A stretch of 64,000 nt of DNA from positions 3,038,001 through 3,102,000 of the forward strand of contig NZ_SHLA01000001.1 of assembly GCF_004217565.1 (NCBI RefSeq), written 5' to 3'. A program made the position numbers and the translations under genes. Shown in pieces: positions 19,584 to 27,735 of this stretch. Under the pieces are notes generated by a model that saw only the letters and a program-made list of their open reading frames with translations, had not been told where the DNA came from and did no database searches. Each line of letters opens with the position of its first letter. Within the stretch, counting starts at the first letter, position 1. The stretch comes from Zhihengliuella halotolerans. Lineage in GTDB: Bacteria; Actinomycetota; Actinomycetes; Actinomycetales; Micrococcaceae.

Positions 19584-19880
19584 TCATCGGCCGGGCTCTG
19601 CCGGGCTCTGCCGGGATCGGCCGTCGGCGTCGAGCAAGCGCGGTGGCGCTTCGAGTTCGCACCACGCGCCGAAGCCGACCACGCGGCTGCGGTCGACGGG
19701 GTGCCGACCCGGCGGGCGGTCCCGGTACGCGGCGGGGTCGGGGCCGATCCCCGGATCCTGCATCCACTCCGGCACGCGCGGGCGAACCGCGTCCGGCGAT
19801 GGCGCCCAGTAGCCCGACCCGTCGGGGTACAGCTCGCTCAGTCCCCGGGATCCCGGTCCGCTGTTCGTTTCCCGGTTCAT
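19584..19880 (-). CDS. Hypothetical protein, probable N-terminal part of a frameshifted gene
   Basis: A 98-residue hydrophilic protein starting at an ATG that overlaps the amidase stop as ATGA, so it is translationally coupled to the amidase. It is rich in proline, arginine and aspartate (ELYPDGSGYWAPSPDAVRPRVPEWM). The last nine residues (QSPAEPGR and stop) are encoded across the 10-base tandem duplication, which appears to have shifted the frame. No domain recognised. See the neighbouring 135-codon frame for the proposed continuation. Confidence 0.55.
   Translation of the reverse strand: MNRETNSGPGSRGLSELYPDGSGYWAPSPDAVRPRVPEWMQDPGIGPDPAAYRDRPPGRHPVDRSRVVGFGAWCELEAPPRLLDADGRSRQSPAEPGR
19591..19615. 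repeat. 10-bp tandem duplication (2.5 copies)
   Basis: CCGGGCTCTG occurs twice in perfect tandem at 19591-19600 and 19601-19610, and continues with CCGGG at 19611-19615. It lies inside the small coding region downstream of the amidase. Ten bases is not a multiple of three, so a change in copy number switches the reading frame. Confidence 0.9.
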
Positions 19881-21436
19881 GCGACCCCGATCGGCGGGGA
19901 GAACGGTGAGGCGTCGAAGTGCGGCTCCAGCTGGGCCGCCAGCGCGAGCAGCTGCGCCTCGGAGCCCGCGCGGCCGATGAACTGCACCCCCATCGAGAGC
20001 CCGGCGACGGTGGTCAGCGTCGGCACCGCGATGGCCGGCAGCTGGCTGACGTTCACCATCGACGTGAACGGCGTGTACTGGCACTGCAGGCGGTAGTCGG
20101 TGTCGCCGTCGTGCGGGGCGCCCGCGTCCCCGGTGAAGTAACCCACGGGTGGGGGCGTGCTCGCCATCGCCGGCGTCAGCACGACGTCGTACGCGCCCCA
20201 CTGCGTCCGGAAGTCCCGGGCGATGCCCAGCAGGATGTTGGCGGCAGAGCGGGTCGTCGCCTCGTCGCGCGCGAGGGCGGCGGTGCGGAAGTCGCGGGCG
20301 AGCACGCCGAGTCTGGCCTCCGCGCCCGCGCCGAGCGGAATGTCCGTCAGGCCCGAGGTCCAGGTCGTGTAGAAGGAGTCGGGGTAGCGCGGGTCGTAGG
20401 CCATTCGGGCCTCCTCAACCTCGTGCCCCGCCGTCTCCAGGGCCGTGACGGCCGCGTCAAGCGCCTCACGGGACTCGGGGGAGAGGCTGATCGGGTAGGC
20501 GGACTCGAAGGGGCTCGCCGTCGAGACGCCGACGCGCAGTGGGCGCCCGGTCCGCGGGCCCGGATCGTTCCGGTCGTCCTGAGCCCGCAACACCGGGGCG
20601 AAGCGGCCCGGGTCGTGAGAGAGGGCGGCCTCCTCGAAGCGGCCCGCGCCGCTGGGGCGGCTCGAGCCCATGAGGGCGTCGAACAGGGCCCCGGCGTCGG
20701 CGGCGTCGCGGGCGATCGGACCGGAGACCGCCATGCGCGGCGCGTTCGTGCGCGTCACGTAGAACGCCCCGGCCCGCTTCTCGGCGTCCGGGTCCAGTGC
20801 GCGCGCCGCGCGCAGGTCCGCCGGCACGACGCCGTATCCCGGCTTGAGTCCGACCAGCCCGCACGCCGAGGCCGGGATGCGGATGCTGCCGCCGGCGTCG
20901 GATCCGATCGCGCCCGGCAGCATACCCGCCGTGACGGCCGCCGCGCTGCCGCCGCTCGAGCCGCCCGAGGTCAGCGTCGGGTCCAGCGGATTCCGTGATG
21001 GCGGGGAGATGAGATTCTCCGAGTAGCAGGCCAGGCCAAATTCCGGGACCTGCGTCTTGCCCAGACTCACCGCTCCGTGCGCGTGGATCTGGTCGACGAC
21101 AGCGGAGTTCGCTTCCGCGACGACCGGTTCGAACGCAGCGGTCCCGCGCATCGTCGCCACCCCGGCGACATCCCACAGGTCCTTCCAGGCGACCGGGACC
21201 CCGTGCAGGGCACCGAGCCGGGCGCGTCGGGCGGCGGCCGGAGCGGACGCCCACGAGCGGTCCAGCCGCGCCGCCGTCGTCATCGCGAGATCCGCGGTGA
21301 CCTTTACGAAGGCGCCGAGCTCCGCGTTGGAGTCGGCAATGCGGTCTAGGTGGGCGGCCGCCGCCTCGCGGGCGGAGAGTTCTCCCGAGAGCACGGTCTC
21401 GCGCAACTGGCGGACCGTGTATTCCTCGATGTGCAT
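19877..21436 (-). CDS. Amidase-signature-family amidohydrolase
   Basis: A 519-residue enzyme with the Ser-cisSer-Lys triad of the amidase signature family: the lysine in PVAWKDLWDVAGV, LTSGGSSGGSAAAV, and the nucleophile region GSDAGGSIRIPA. Substrate specificity ranges from aliphatic or aryl amides to Glu-tRNA. The single-gene context and sequence argue against GatA, so it is probably a catabolic amidase. The ATG at 21436 (MHIEEYTVRQL) is preferred over an upstream in-frame ATG because the family begins there. Its stop overlaps the next small ORF as ATGA. Confidence 0.9.
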   Translation of the reverse strand: MHIEEYTVRQLRETVLSGELSAREAAAAHLDRIADSNAELGAFVKVTADLAMTTAARLDRSWASAPAAARRARLGALHGVPVAWKDLWDVAGVATMRGTAAFEPVVAEANSAVVDQIHAHGAVSLGKTQVPEFGLACYSENLISPPSRNPLDPTLTSGGSSGGSAAAVTAGMLPGAIGSDAGGSIRIPASACGLVGLKPGYGVVPADLRAARALDPDAEKRAGAFYVTRTNAPRMAVSGPIARDAADAGALFDALMGSSRPSGAGRFEEAALSHDPGRFAPVLRAQDDRNDPGPRTGRPLRVGVSTASPFESAYPISLSPESREALDAAVTALETAGHEVEEARMAYDPRYPDSFYTTWTSGLTDIPLGAGAEARLGVLARDFRTAALARDEATTRSAANILLGIARDFRTQWGAYDVVLTPAMASTPPPVGYFTGDAGAPHDGDTDYRLQCQYTPFTSMVNVSQLPAIAVPTLTTVAGLSMGVQFIGRAGSEAQLLALAAQLEPHFDASPFSPPIGVA

Positions 21437-21524
21437 GTTCGCTCCGTCGGTTCGCGTACTCGGGTGTCCAGTGCGAGCGTAAACCTTCCGCGTCCTGAGG
21501 CGCACCCGCTATAGGCTGGGGCGG

Positions 21525-21562
21525 ATGCCATGTCATGCCATGACATGCCTGGCATGCCTGCC
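21525..21562. repeat. Tandem/palindromic ATGCC repeat between divergent genes
   Basis: Four short units beginning ATGCC, with a 9-10 base period (21525, 21535, 21545, 21554), fill the space between the divergent amidase and rhodanese genes. The first two units also form the inverted repeat CATGTCAT-GCC-ATGACATG (21529-21547). Helical-turn spacing is what an operator for an oligomeric regulator would look like. Confidence 0.7.
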
Positions 21563-21599
21563 GTCGATCGCGACGGCGCCGATGCGAAAGGAGCAAGTG

Positions 21600-21926
21600 A
21601 TGAGTGACTTCGAGACGGTCGAGGTCGGCGAGATCCCGACCGGTGCCCTGGTACTCGACGTCCGCGAGGACTACGAGTGGGTGGCGGGTCACGCCACCGG
21701 TGCCGTGCATATTCCGATGAACGAGATCCCGGAGCGCCTCGAGGAGTTGGACCCCGACGCGGACACCTACGTCATCTGCCGGACCGGCGGCCGCTCGGCG
21801 CAGGTCGCCGCCTACCTGACTGCGCACGGCTACGTCGCGTTCAACGTCGCCGGCGGTTCCGGCGCCTGGCTTGAGGCAGACCTCCCCCTGACCAGCGAGA
21901 ACGGCGAAGAACCCACCGTTCGTTAG
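21600..21926 (+). CDS. Rhodanese-like domain protein
   Basis: A single-domain, 108-residue sulfurtransferase-fold protein. The active-site loop CRTGGRS has the catalytic cysteine at residue 60, and LDVREDYEWVAGHATGAVHIP gives the N-terminal CH2A-type motif. It is probably a GlpE-like thiosulfate or persulfide transferase. AAAGGAG at 21587-21593 is seven to twelve bases before the ATG. It lies 38 bases before pheA on the same strand and may be co-transcribed with it. Confidence 0.88.
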   Translation: MSDFETVEVGEIPTGALVLDVREDYEWVAGHATGAVHIPMNEIPERLEELDPDADTYVICRTGGRSAQVAAYLTAHGYVAFNVAGGSGAWLEADLPLTSENGEEPTVR

Positions 21927-21964
21927 CTCCACCGCCGGGTGACCGGCCCACGAAAGCGACCACC

Positions 21965-22900
21965 ATGATCTTCACGTACCTGGGCCCGGCGGGCACCTTC
22001 ACCGAATCCGCACTGCTGCAGGTTCCCGGCGCCGCTGAGGCGGAACGGGTGCCGGCGACGAGCGTGAACAACGCGCTGGACCGCGTCCGCGAGGGCGCGG
22101 CTGACGCGGCGATGGTACCGATCGAGAACTCCGTCGAGGGCGGCGTCTCGGCGACGCTGGACTCGATCGCAACGGGCGGAAGCCTGCAGATCGTGGCTGA
22201 GGCGCTCGTGCCGATCACGTTCGACCTCGTCGTGCGCGACGGGATCGAGGAGCCGGGGCAGATCAGGACGGTCGCGACCCACGGCCACGCGTGGGCGCAG
22301 TGCCGCAGCTGGTCGGAGGCGAACATGCCGACGGCCGAGTTCATCCCGGCCTCGTCGACGGCCGCGGGGGCCCTGTCGATCCTGGACGAGAAATCCGACG
22401 TCGACGCCGCGATCTGCTCGCCGCTCGTTGCCCAGGAGAACCCGCTGAAGGTGCTGCGCCACGGCATCGAGGACAACGCCGGTGCGGTCACCCGCTTTGT
22501 CCTGGTGCGTCGGCCGGGGTCGATCCCGGAGCCGACCGGCCGGGACAAGACGACTGTCGTCATCCCCCTGCCCGAGGACCGGCCGGGCGGGCTGATGGAG
22601 ATCCTGGAACAGTTCGCCGCCCGCGGCGTGAACCTCTCCCGCATCGAGTCGCGCCCCACGGGGCAGGGCCTCGGCAACTACTTCTTCTCGGTCGACACGC
22701 ACGGGCACATCGGGGAGGCCCGCATGGCCGACGCGCTCGCCGGCCTGCACCGGATCAGCCCGAACCTGCGGTTCCTCGGGTCCTACCCTGCGGCCGGCCC
22801 GGCGCAGATCGATCCGCCCTCGCTCAAGCGCCACAACACCGACGAGGCGTTCGCCCAGGCGGCTGAGTGGGTGGCGTCGATCCGCGGGGCGGGCAGCTAG
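21965..22900 (+). CDS. pheA: Prephenate dehydratase
   Basis: A 311-residue monofunctional enzyme converting prephenate to phenylpyruvate in phenylalanine synthesis. The dehydratase domain starts TYLGPAGTFTESALLQ and has the catalytic region MVPIENSVEGGVSATLD, with VTRFVLVRRPG near residue 180. The regulatory ACT domain follows (DRPGGLMEILEQFAARGVNLSRIESRPT), implying phenylalanine feedback. Length is normal for actinobacteria. No leader-peptide attenuator fits in the 38-base gap upstream. Confidence 0.95.
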   Translation: MIFTYLGPAGTFTESALLQVPGAAEAERVPATSVNNALDRVREGAADAAMVPIENSVEGGVSATLDSIATGGSLQIVAEALVPITFDLVVRDGIEEPGQIRTVATHGHAWAQCRSWSEANMPTAEFIPASSTAAGALSILDEKSDVDAAICSPLVAQENPLKVLRHGIEDNAGAVTRFVLVRRPGSIPEPTGRDKTTVVIPLPEDRPGGLMEILEQFAARGVNLSRIESRPTGQGLGNYFFSVDTHGHIGEARMADALAGLHRISPNLRFLGSYPAAGPAQIDPPSLKRHNTDEAFAQAAEWVASIRGAGS

Positions 22901-22946
22901 AGGAGTCGTTCCTCATCCTTTAACGACGCAGAGCGGAGGGCGCGTC

Positions 22947-23468
22947 CTGTCGATCGATCAGACGACTGTCGCATCGAAATGGCTACTGGGAAGTTCCGGT
23001 GTCGGATGCCTTGCGGGCGTAGCGGTTCCCGCGTTCTCGGTCGATTGGGCATATTCCAGTCACCCGATGGCCTTGGCAGCGGTGACGGCCATGAAAGTTT
23101 GTCTTGTCATCCCGCTTGCCGGGACGATCCTCTTCGGCTTTCGTGACCGTCAGATCTTCCTCGGCTTCTTTGCCGCCGTGATCAACATCATCGCCGCCGG
23201 CATCATCACCATCTTCACGTGGTTCGCGGTTCCGCCGAGTGCACTGATCGGCGTGTGGCTCCTCCTTGCCGGAGTCCTCTGGGGAGAAGCACGCCCGACC
23301 TTGAGGAGGAGACTGCTCTCGGCCGGGTTGTGGACAGTCGTGATCTCGATGATCGTCAGCCTGGCGCTGCTCTCCGTCCCCGGCTACGGGGACTACATCG
23401 GTTCCCTCGTCAACCTCGGCCTCGTGGTCTGGTTGGTGCGCTTGAGCCGTAGCCCGGCCACTAGCTGA
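22947..23468 (+). CDS. Membrane protein of unknown function with a likely CTG start
   Basis: About 173 residues with five hydrophobic segments, the last four in the region after residue 40 (AVTAMKVCLVIPLAGTILFG, FFAAVINIIAAGIITIFTWF, IGVWLLLAGVLW, LWTVVISMIVSLALLSV, IGSLVNLGLVVWLV). The first conventional start, ATG at 23067, would cut off an in-frame hydrophobic helix (WLLGSSGVGCLAGVAVPAF). A CTG at 22947 lies six bases after GGAGGG, so I place the start there. No family recognised. It lies 46 bases after pheA. Confidence 0.55.
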   Translation: MSIDQTTVASKWLLGSSGVGCLAGVAVPAFSVDWAYSSHPMALAAVTAMKVCLVIPLAGTILFGFRDRQIFLGFFAAVINIIAAGIITIFTWFAVPPSALIGVWLLLAGVLWGEARPTLRRRLLSAGLWTVVISMIVSLALLSVPGYGDYIGSLVNLGLVVWLVRLSRSPATS

Positions 23469-23513
23469 CCGAACGAAGCGGGCCGTGGCGCCCCGTCCCA
23501 CCCATCGCGCCGC

Positions 23514-24551
23514 TCAGCAGCGGATGCTCAGGGCCCCGGGTAGCACCTCGACGTCGAGCTCGCGCACGTAGCCGTCCGTGTCGCCGTCGAGCTGCGCGGC
23601 GATCGGTTCGTCGCAGATCAGCGAGATCTTCCGGCACTGGGCGAAGTTGACGATCGGGTCGTACGAGCGGCTGCGGACCAGGCCCTTGAGGGCGATCCAT
23701 CCCCACCCGGCGAGCGATCGCGGGCTCATCACGACGACGTCGAGGACGCCGTCGTCGATCCGCGCGTCCGGGGCGAGCTGCACGCCGCCCTGAAGTCGGC
23801 CACAGTTCGCGATCATGACGGAGCGGGTCTTCAGCTCGCGCGCCTCGCCGTCGTCGAGTCGGATCCGGACCGCCTTGCGCGCCCCCGGCATCTTGCGGAA
23901 TCCCGCCTCCGCGTAAGCGACGGCGCCGAGGCGCGCTTTGAGTTCCGAATCGGTCGCGTCCATCATTTCGGCGTCGAACCCGATGCCCGCGATGACCGCG
24001 AACACCTTCGTCTCCTCGCTGCCGTCGTCGCGCACGAGCCGGACCCGGGCGGCGTCGATCTTGCGAACCGTACCGAACAGGGCACCCGCGAGCCATGAGT
24101 CGCCGTTATCGACTTCGATGTCCAGGTTGCGCGCCAGCAAATTGCCCGTGCCCAGCGGCAGCAGCGCCATGATCTCCTCGCGCCCGCTCATCACCTCGGC
24201 GACCGCGCGCACGGTGCCGTCGCCGCCGCCGGCGATCACGGTGGTGCACCCGTCCGCCAGCGCGGCCCGCGCCATCGCGTAGCCGGGGTCTTCCGCGGTG
24301 GTCCTATAGACGGCGGGCGCCGGCCGGCCCGCGTTCGCGCACGCCGCGTTGAGCTGGTCAAGTGCCAGCGCCGCGCCCTTCTTCGAAGGATTCAGGACGA
24401 CGCCGATGCGCTCGCCGTCGCGTTGGGTCTCCGGAGCCTCATCCTCGATGCGGCTGAGCCGGGTCCTGAGGGCGCGAACGGAGACCAGAGCGACGACGGC
24501 GACGACCACCGCGACGATCACGAGCAAAAGGGCGAGGATCTCAAGATACAT
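23514..24551 (-). CDS. Diacylglycerol kinase-family lipid kinase
   Basis: A 345-residue protein. An N-terminal membrane helix (ILALLLVIVAVVVAVVALVSV) precedes a DAGK catalytic domain: VVLNPSKKG, then the nucleotide loop IAGGGDGTVRAVAEVM, then LPLGTGNLLARNLDI. The C-terminal half contains the YegS-like beta-sandwich, ending in a PGAL sequence. It phosphorylates diacylglycerol or a related lipid at the membrane. It is divergent from serS with only 38 bases between starts, so the two promoters must overlap. Confidence 0.9.
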   Translation of the reverse strand: MYLEILALLLVIVAVVVAVVALVSVRALRTRLSRIEDEAPETQRDGERIGVVLNPSKKGAALALDQLNAACANAGRPAPAVYRTTAEDPGYAMARAALADGCTTVIAGGGDGTVRAVAEVMSGREEIMALLPLGTGNLLARNLDIEVDNGDSWLAGALFGTVRKIDAARVRLVRDDGSEETKVFAVIAGIGFDAEMMDATDSELKARLGAVAYAEAGFRKMPGARKAVRIRLDDGEARELKTRSVMIANCGRLQGGVQLAPDARIDDGVLDVVVMSPRSLAGWGWIALKGLVRSRSYDPIVNFAQCRKISLICDEPIAAQLDGDTDGYVRELDVEVLPGALSIRC

Positions 24552-24589
24552 AGTGCACTCAGAGTAGCCGGGTTCGATACCCTGTACGT

Positions 24590-25876
24590 GTGATCGACGT
24601 AAAAGAACTCGTAGAGAATCCAGACGTATTCCGTGCCTCGCAGCGTGACCGCGGTGCGGACGAGTCCCTCGTGGACCAGATCATCGCGGCGGACGTCTCC
24701 CGCCGCGAGTCGATCGCCTCCTTCGAGTCCCTGCGTGCGGAGCAGAAGGCCTTCGGCAAGAAGGTCGCCCAGGCCAAGGGTGAGGAGAAGCAGGCGCTGC
24801 TGGCCGAGGTTAAGGAACTGGCCGCCCAGGTCAAGGCCGCCGAAGCCGCCGCGGACGCGGCGCAGACCGAGCTGAGCTCCCTCCAGCGGGCCTTCCCCAA
24901 CCTGGTCTCCGCGGGCGTTCCGGCCGGCGGCGAGGACGACTTCTCCGTCGTCAAGCACGTCGGCACGCCCCGTGACTTTGCCGCGGAGGGCTTCGAACCG
25001 CGCGACCACCTCGAGATCGCCGAGCTGATCGGCGCGATCGACATGGAGCGCGGTGCCAAGGTCTCCGGGTCGCGTTTCTACTTCCTCAAGGGCGTCGGCG
25101 CCCGCCTCGAGATCGCCCTCATGAACATGGCGCTCGACCTGGCCCTGCAGAACGACTTCACGCCGATGATCACGCCGACCCTGGTGCGCCCGGAGACGAT
25201 GCAGGGGACCGGCTTCGATGTCGCCCACGACGATGAGATCTACCGCCTCGAGCGCGACGACCTGTACCTGACGGGCACCTCCGAGGTGGCGCTCGCGGGC
25301 TACCACGCCGACGAGATCATGGACCTCTCCGCGGGTCCGCAGCGCTACGCCGGCTGGTCCTCGTGTTACCGCCGCGAGGCCGGTTCGGCGGGCAAGGACA
25401 CCCGCGGCATCATCCGCGTGCACCAGTTCAACAAGCTGGAGATGTTCATCTACACCTCGCTCGAGAACGCCGAGGCCGAGCACGCGAAGATGCTCGCCTG
25501 GGAAGAGGAGATGCTCGCCAAGGTCGGCCTGCCGTACCGCGTGATCGACACGGCCGCCGGCGACCTCGGTATGAGTGCGGCCCGCAAGTTCGACTGCGAG
25601 GCCTGGGTCCCGACGCAGGGCAAGTACCGCGAGCTGACCTCGACGTCGAACTGCACCACGTTCCAGGCGCGCCGCCTGAACATCCGCGAGCGCCAGGTCG
25701 GCGCTGACGGCAAGCCGGGCAAGACGCGCCCCGTGGCCACGCTGAACGGCACGCTGGCCACGACGCGCTGGATCGTCGCGATCCTCGAGCAGCACCAGAA
25801 CGCCGACGGTTCCGTCACGGTCCCCGAGGCCCTGCGCCCGTACCTGGGCGGCCTGGAGACCCTCCCGGTCCTGTAG
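24590..25876 (+). CDS. serS: Seryl-tRNA synthetase
   Basis: A 428-residue class II synthetase. A long N-terminal coiled-coil arm (residues about 30-110, rich in A/E/K) binds the tRNA-Ser long arm. The catalytic core includes motif 2 RRE ([21 protein letters not shown]) and motif 3 [16 protein letters not shown]. It uses a GTG start. A TACCCT hexamer 24579-24584 is close enough that the transcript may begin at or within a few bases of the GTG, suggesting a leaderless mRNA. Essential housekeeping gene. Confidence 0.97.
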   Translation: MIDVKELVENPDVFRASQRDRGADESLVDQIIAADVSRRESIASFESLRAEQKAFGKKVAQAKGEEKQALLAEVKELAAQVKAAEAAADAAQTELSSLQRAFPNLVSAGVPAGGEDDFSVVKHVGTPRDFAAEGFEPRDHLEIAELIGAIDMERGAKVSGSRFYFLKGVGARLEIALMNMALDLALQNDFTPMITPTLVRPETMQGTGFDVAHDDEIYRLERDDLYLTGTSEVALAGYHADEIMDLSAGPQRYAGWSSCYRREAGSAGKDTRGIIRVHQFNKLEMFIYTSLENAEAEHAKMLAWEEEMLAKVGLPYRVIDTAAGDLGMSAARKFDCEAWVPTQGKYRELTSTSNCTTFQARRLNIRERQVGADGKPGKTRPVATLNGTLATTRWIVAILEQHQNADGSVTVPEALRPYLGGLETLPVL

Positions 25877-25893
25877 CCGGATACGCCCCCGAC

Positions 25894-25957
25894 GGCTCTG
25901 CCCTTATCGCGAAACCATGCCGTTGTAGCGGCAGAGTTTCGCGATACGGGCAGAGCC
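25894..25957. repeat. 64-bp long hairpin element (22-bp arms)
   Basis: GGCTCTGCCCTTATCGCGAAAC (25894-25915) and its near-perfect complement (25936-25957, one mismatch) flank a 20-base centre that itself contains TGCCG/CGGCA. It lies between the convergent serS and PucR-family genes. It is much longer than a normal intrinsic terminator, lacks a T-run, and may be a dispersed intergenic palindrome. Confidence 0.8.
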
Positions 25958-26031
25958 ACCGGTCGCCGGCAGTCCACCGGCCGCCGCGAGCCGTCGCCGG
26001 CCGGGCGTCCGTCCAGTGTTCGCCCGGCGCG

Positions 26032-27573
26032 TCAGTCGAGCGCCCGCAGCGCCAGCCAGACGTTCGCCCGCCCGTCGAAACCGGCCAGGGACTGCCCCAG
26101 CACGCGCTCGATCAGCGAGATCCGCGCCTTGAGCGTGTGCCGGTGCACCCCGAGCTCGCGCGCCGCCGGCTCCCACTGGCCGTTGTGCTCGAGCCACACC
26201 CGCAGCGCCCCGGTCAGGTCCGTCGCGTTGGCGTCGTCGTGCCGGGTCAGCGGGTCCAGGAGCGAGCGCGCCACGTCACGGGCGCGCTGCTCGGGCAGCA
26301 GGTCGGCCATGTCCGACGCGGCGATCTCGGAGAACGTCGCGCTCGGTTCGTCGCGCGCGCGGGCCCGCTCGCACGCGGCCCGCGCCTGCCGCAGTCCGGC
26401 TGACAGATCGGCGTAGGCGTGCGGGTCGGAGACTCCGACCCGATCCGCGTACGTCCCGGCGAGCCGCCGCACGGTCGCCGCGGTCTCCGCCTCCGCGGTC
26501 AGCACGACGACGCCGTCCTCCTCGCGCCCGGCGAAGAGGCTTCCGGGGTGAGTGCTCATGCGGTCCTCGAGCCAGTCGCGGAGCCGGTCGAGGCGGGCCT
26601 CGGGCACCTCGAGTTGCAGCACGTGCACCGGCTCGGGGGGAAGCGGCGACTTCATGCGCTGCGCGATGTCCTTCACGAGCCGCACGTCGCCGGCCGTCAG
26701 CGCGGCCAGCAGCCCGGTGCGCAGTGCCGCGCGGGAACGCGTGAGTGACCGGCTCTGCTCGAGCGCCAGGCCCACGAGCGCGATGACGCTCGAGACGACC
26801 GTGCGCGCGGCCTGATCGAGGCCGCCGATGCCGGGCGCACCGCCCAGGACCAGGACCCCGCGCAGCTCGCCCCGGCGGCCGATGGTCTGGAAGGTGAGCG
26901 AGACGTCGTCGTGCTCGGCGGTCGAGCTCGAGCGCTGGCCGCGAGCGAGCAGCCGTTCGACCTCGGATTCGACGATCACGGCCAGGGCCGGCTCGCCCAC
27001 GGTGGTGGAGCCCGGGCCGGTGAGATGCGCACGCCGGCCGTCGGCGTCGAACAGTGCCACCCACGAACCGAGCTGGCGGGCGAGCTCGGAGAGGCAGGAT
27101 TCCAGCCCGTCGGTGCGCAGCGCCGCGAAGGAGATGGCGCGCTGGGCGCTGAGCGCCCAGTTCTCGCGCGCGTGACGGGATGCGGCGACGCTGTCGGCGA
27201 CGTGGTGGATCACGGCGAGGAACGGAACCCGGTAGGGGACCTCGAAGAGGGGAAGGCCCGCTTCGTCGCACGCGCGAAGCAGGGGATCGGGCACGCTTTC
27301 GCGCAGGACCCCCAGGCCGAAGCCGAGCCCGACGATCCCGTGCTCGAGGAGGCGGGCGACGTACTCCGTGTACGGGACGGGTTCGTCGCTGCGGAACTGC
27401 GCGCCCGTGGTCAGCAGGGCGTTGCCGGCGCTGAGGAATGGCGTCGGATCCGCGAGGTCGGAGCTGGCCACCCATGTCAGCGGCTCGTCGAGCGACGAGT
27501 CGTCTGCGGGCCGGGTGCGCAGCCGCAGGCCGAGGTTCGAGTCCTTGATGAGGGTGCGCAGCGTCGCGGTCAT
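26032..27573 (-). CDS. PucR-family transcriptional regulator
   Basis: A 513-residue regulator. The N-terminal PucR sensor domain lies at about residues 5-150 (DSNLGLRLRTRPADDSSLDEPLTWVASSDLADPTPFL). A GAF-like or GGDEF-like middle carries no obvious active site, and a C-terminal PucR-type HTH ends the protein (WEPAARELGVHRHTLKARISLIERVLG). It is divergent from gabT, so it is the likely local activator or repressor of the GABA/putrescine operon. The spacer holds an imperfect inverted repeat (27602-27629). PucR-family GabR-type activators of gabTD are known in Corynebacterium. Confidence 0.88.
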   Translation of the reverse strand: MTATLRTLIKDSNLGLRLRTRPADDSSLDEPLTWVASSDLADPTPFLSAGNALLTTGAQFRSDEPVPYTEYVARLLEHGIVGLGFGLGVLRESVPDPLLRACDEAGLPLFEVPYRVPFLAVIHHVADSVAASRHARENWALSAQRAISFAALRTDGLESCLSELARQLGSWVALFDADGRRAHLTGPGSTTVGEPALAVIVESEVERLLARGQRSSSTAEHDDVSLTFQTIGRRGELRGVLVLGGAPGIGGLDQAARTVVSSVIALVGLALEQSRSLTRSRAALRTGLLAALTAGDVRLVKDIAQRMKSPLPPEPVHVLQLEVPEARLDRLRDWLEDRMSTHPGSLFAGREEDGVVVLTAEAETAATVRRLAGTYADRVGVSDPHAYADLSAGLRQARAACERARARDEPSATFSEIAASDMADLLPEQRARDVARSLLDPLTRHDDANATDLTGALRVWLEHNGQWEPAARELGVHRHTLKARISLIERVLGQSLAGFDGRANVWLALRALD

Positions 27574-27601
27574 GGAACCAGAGTAGCCGGAGCTGCCGAT
27601 C

Positions 27602-27629
27602 CGTCGAAGAACGGCGTTAGTTTTCGACG
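27602..27629. promoter_or_regulatory. Imperfect inverted repeat, candidate PucR-family operator
   Basis: CGTCGAAGAAC (27602-27612) and GTTTTCGACG (27620-27629) pair with one bulged base. The repeat is placed 29 bases before the PucR-family start and 107 before gabT, the right location to control both divergent promoters. Its function is inferred only from position. Confidence 0.45.
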
Positions 27630-27735
27630 ATTCGGCACTGCCAATGTGGCGCGGATGACCCTACGCTCGAAGAAAGAAGTACGACGACGTGCCGACGGCG
27701 CGCCGACCACCCCACGCTATGAAAGGGACAAGAGC

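Noticed and set aside
24552-24589. T-box or other leader RNA before serS
   Set aside because: Only 38 bases separate serS from the divergent kinase gene, too short for a T-box.
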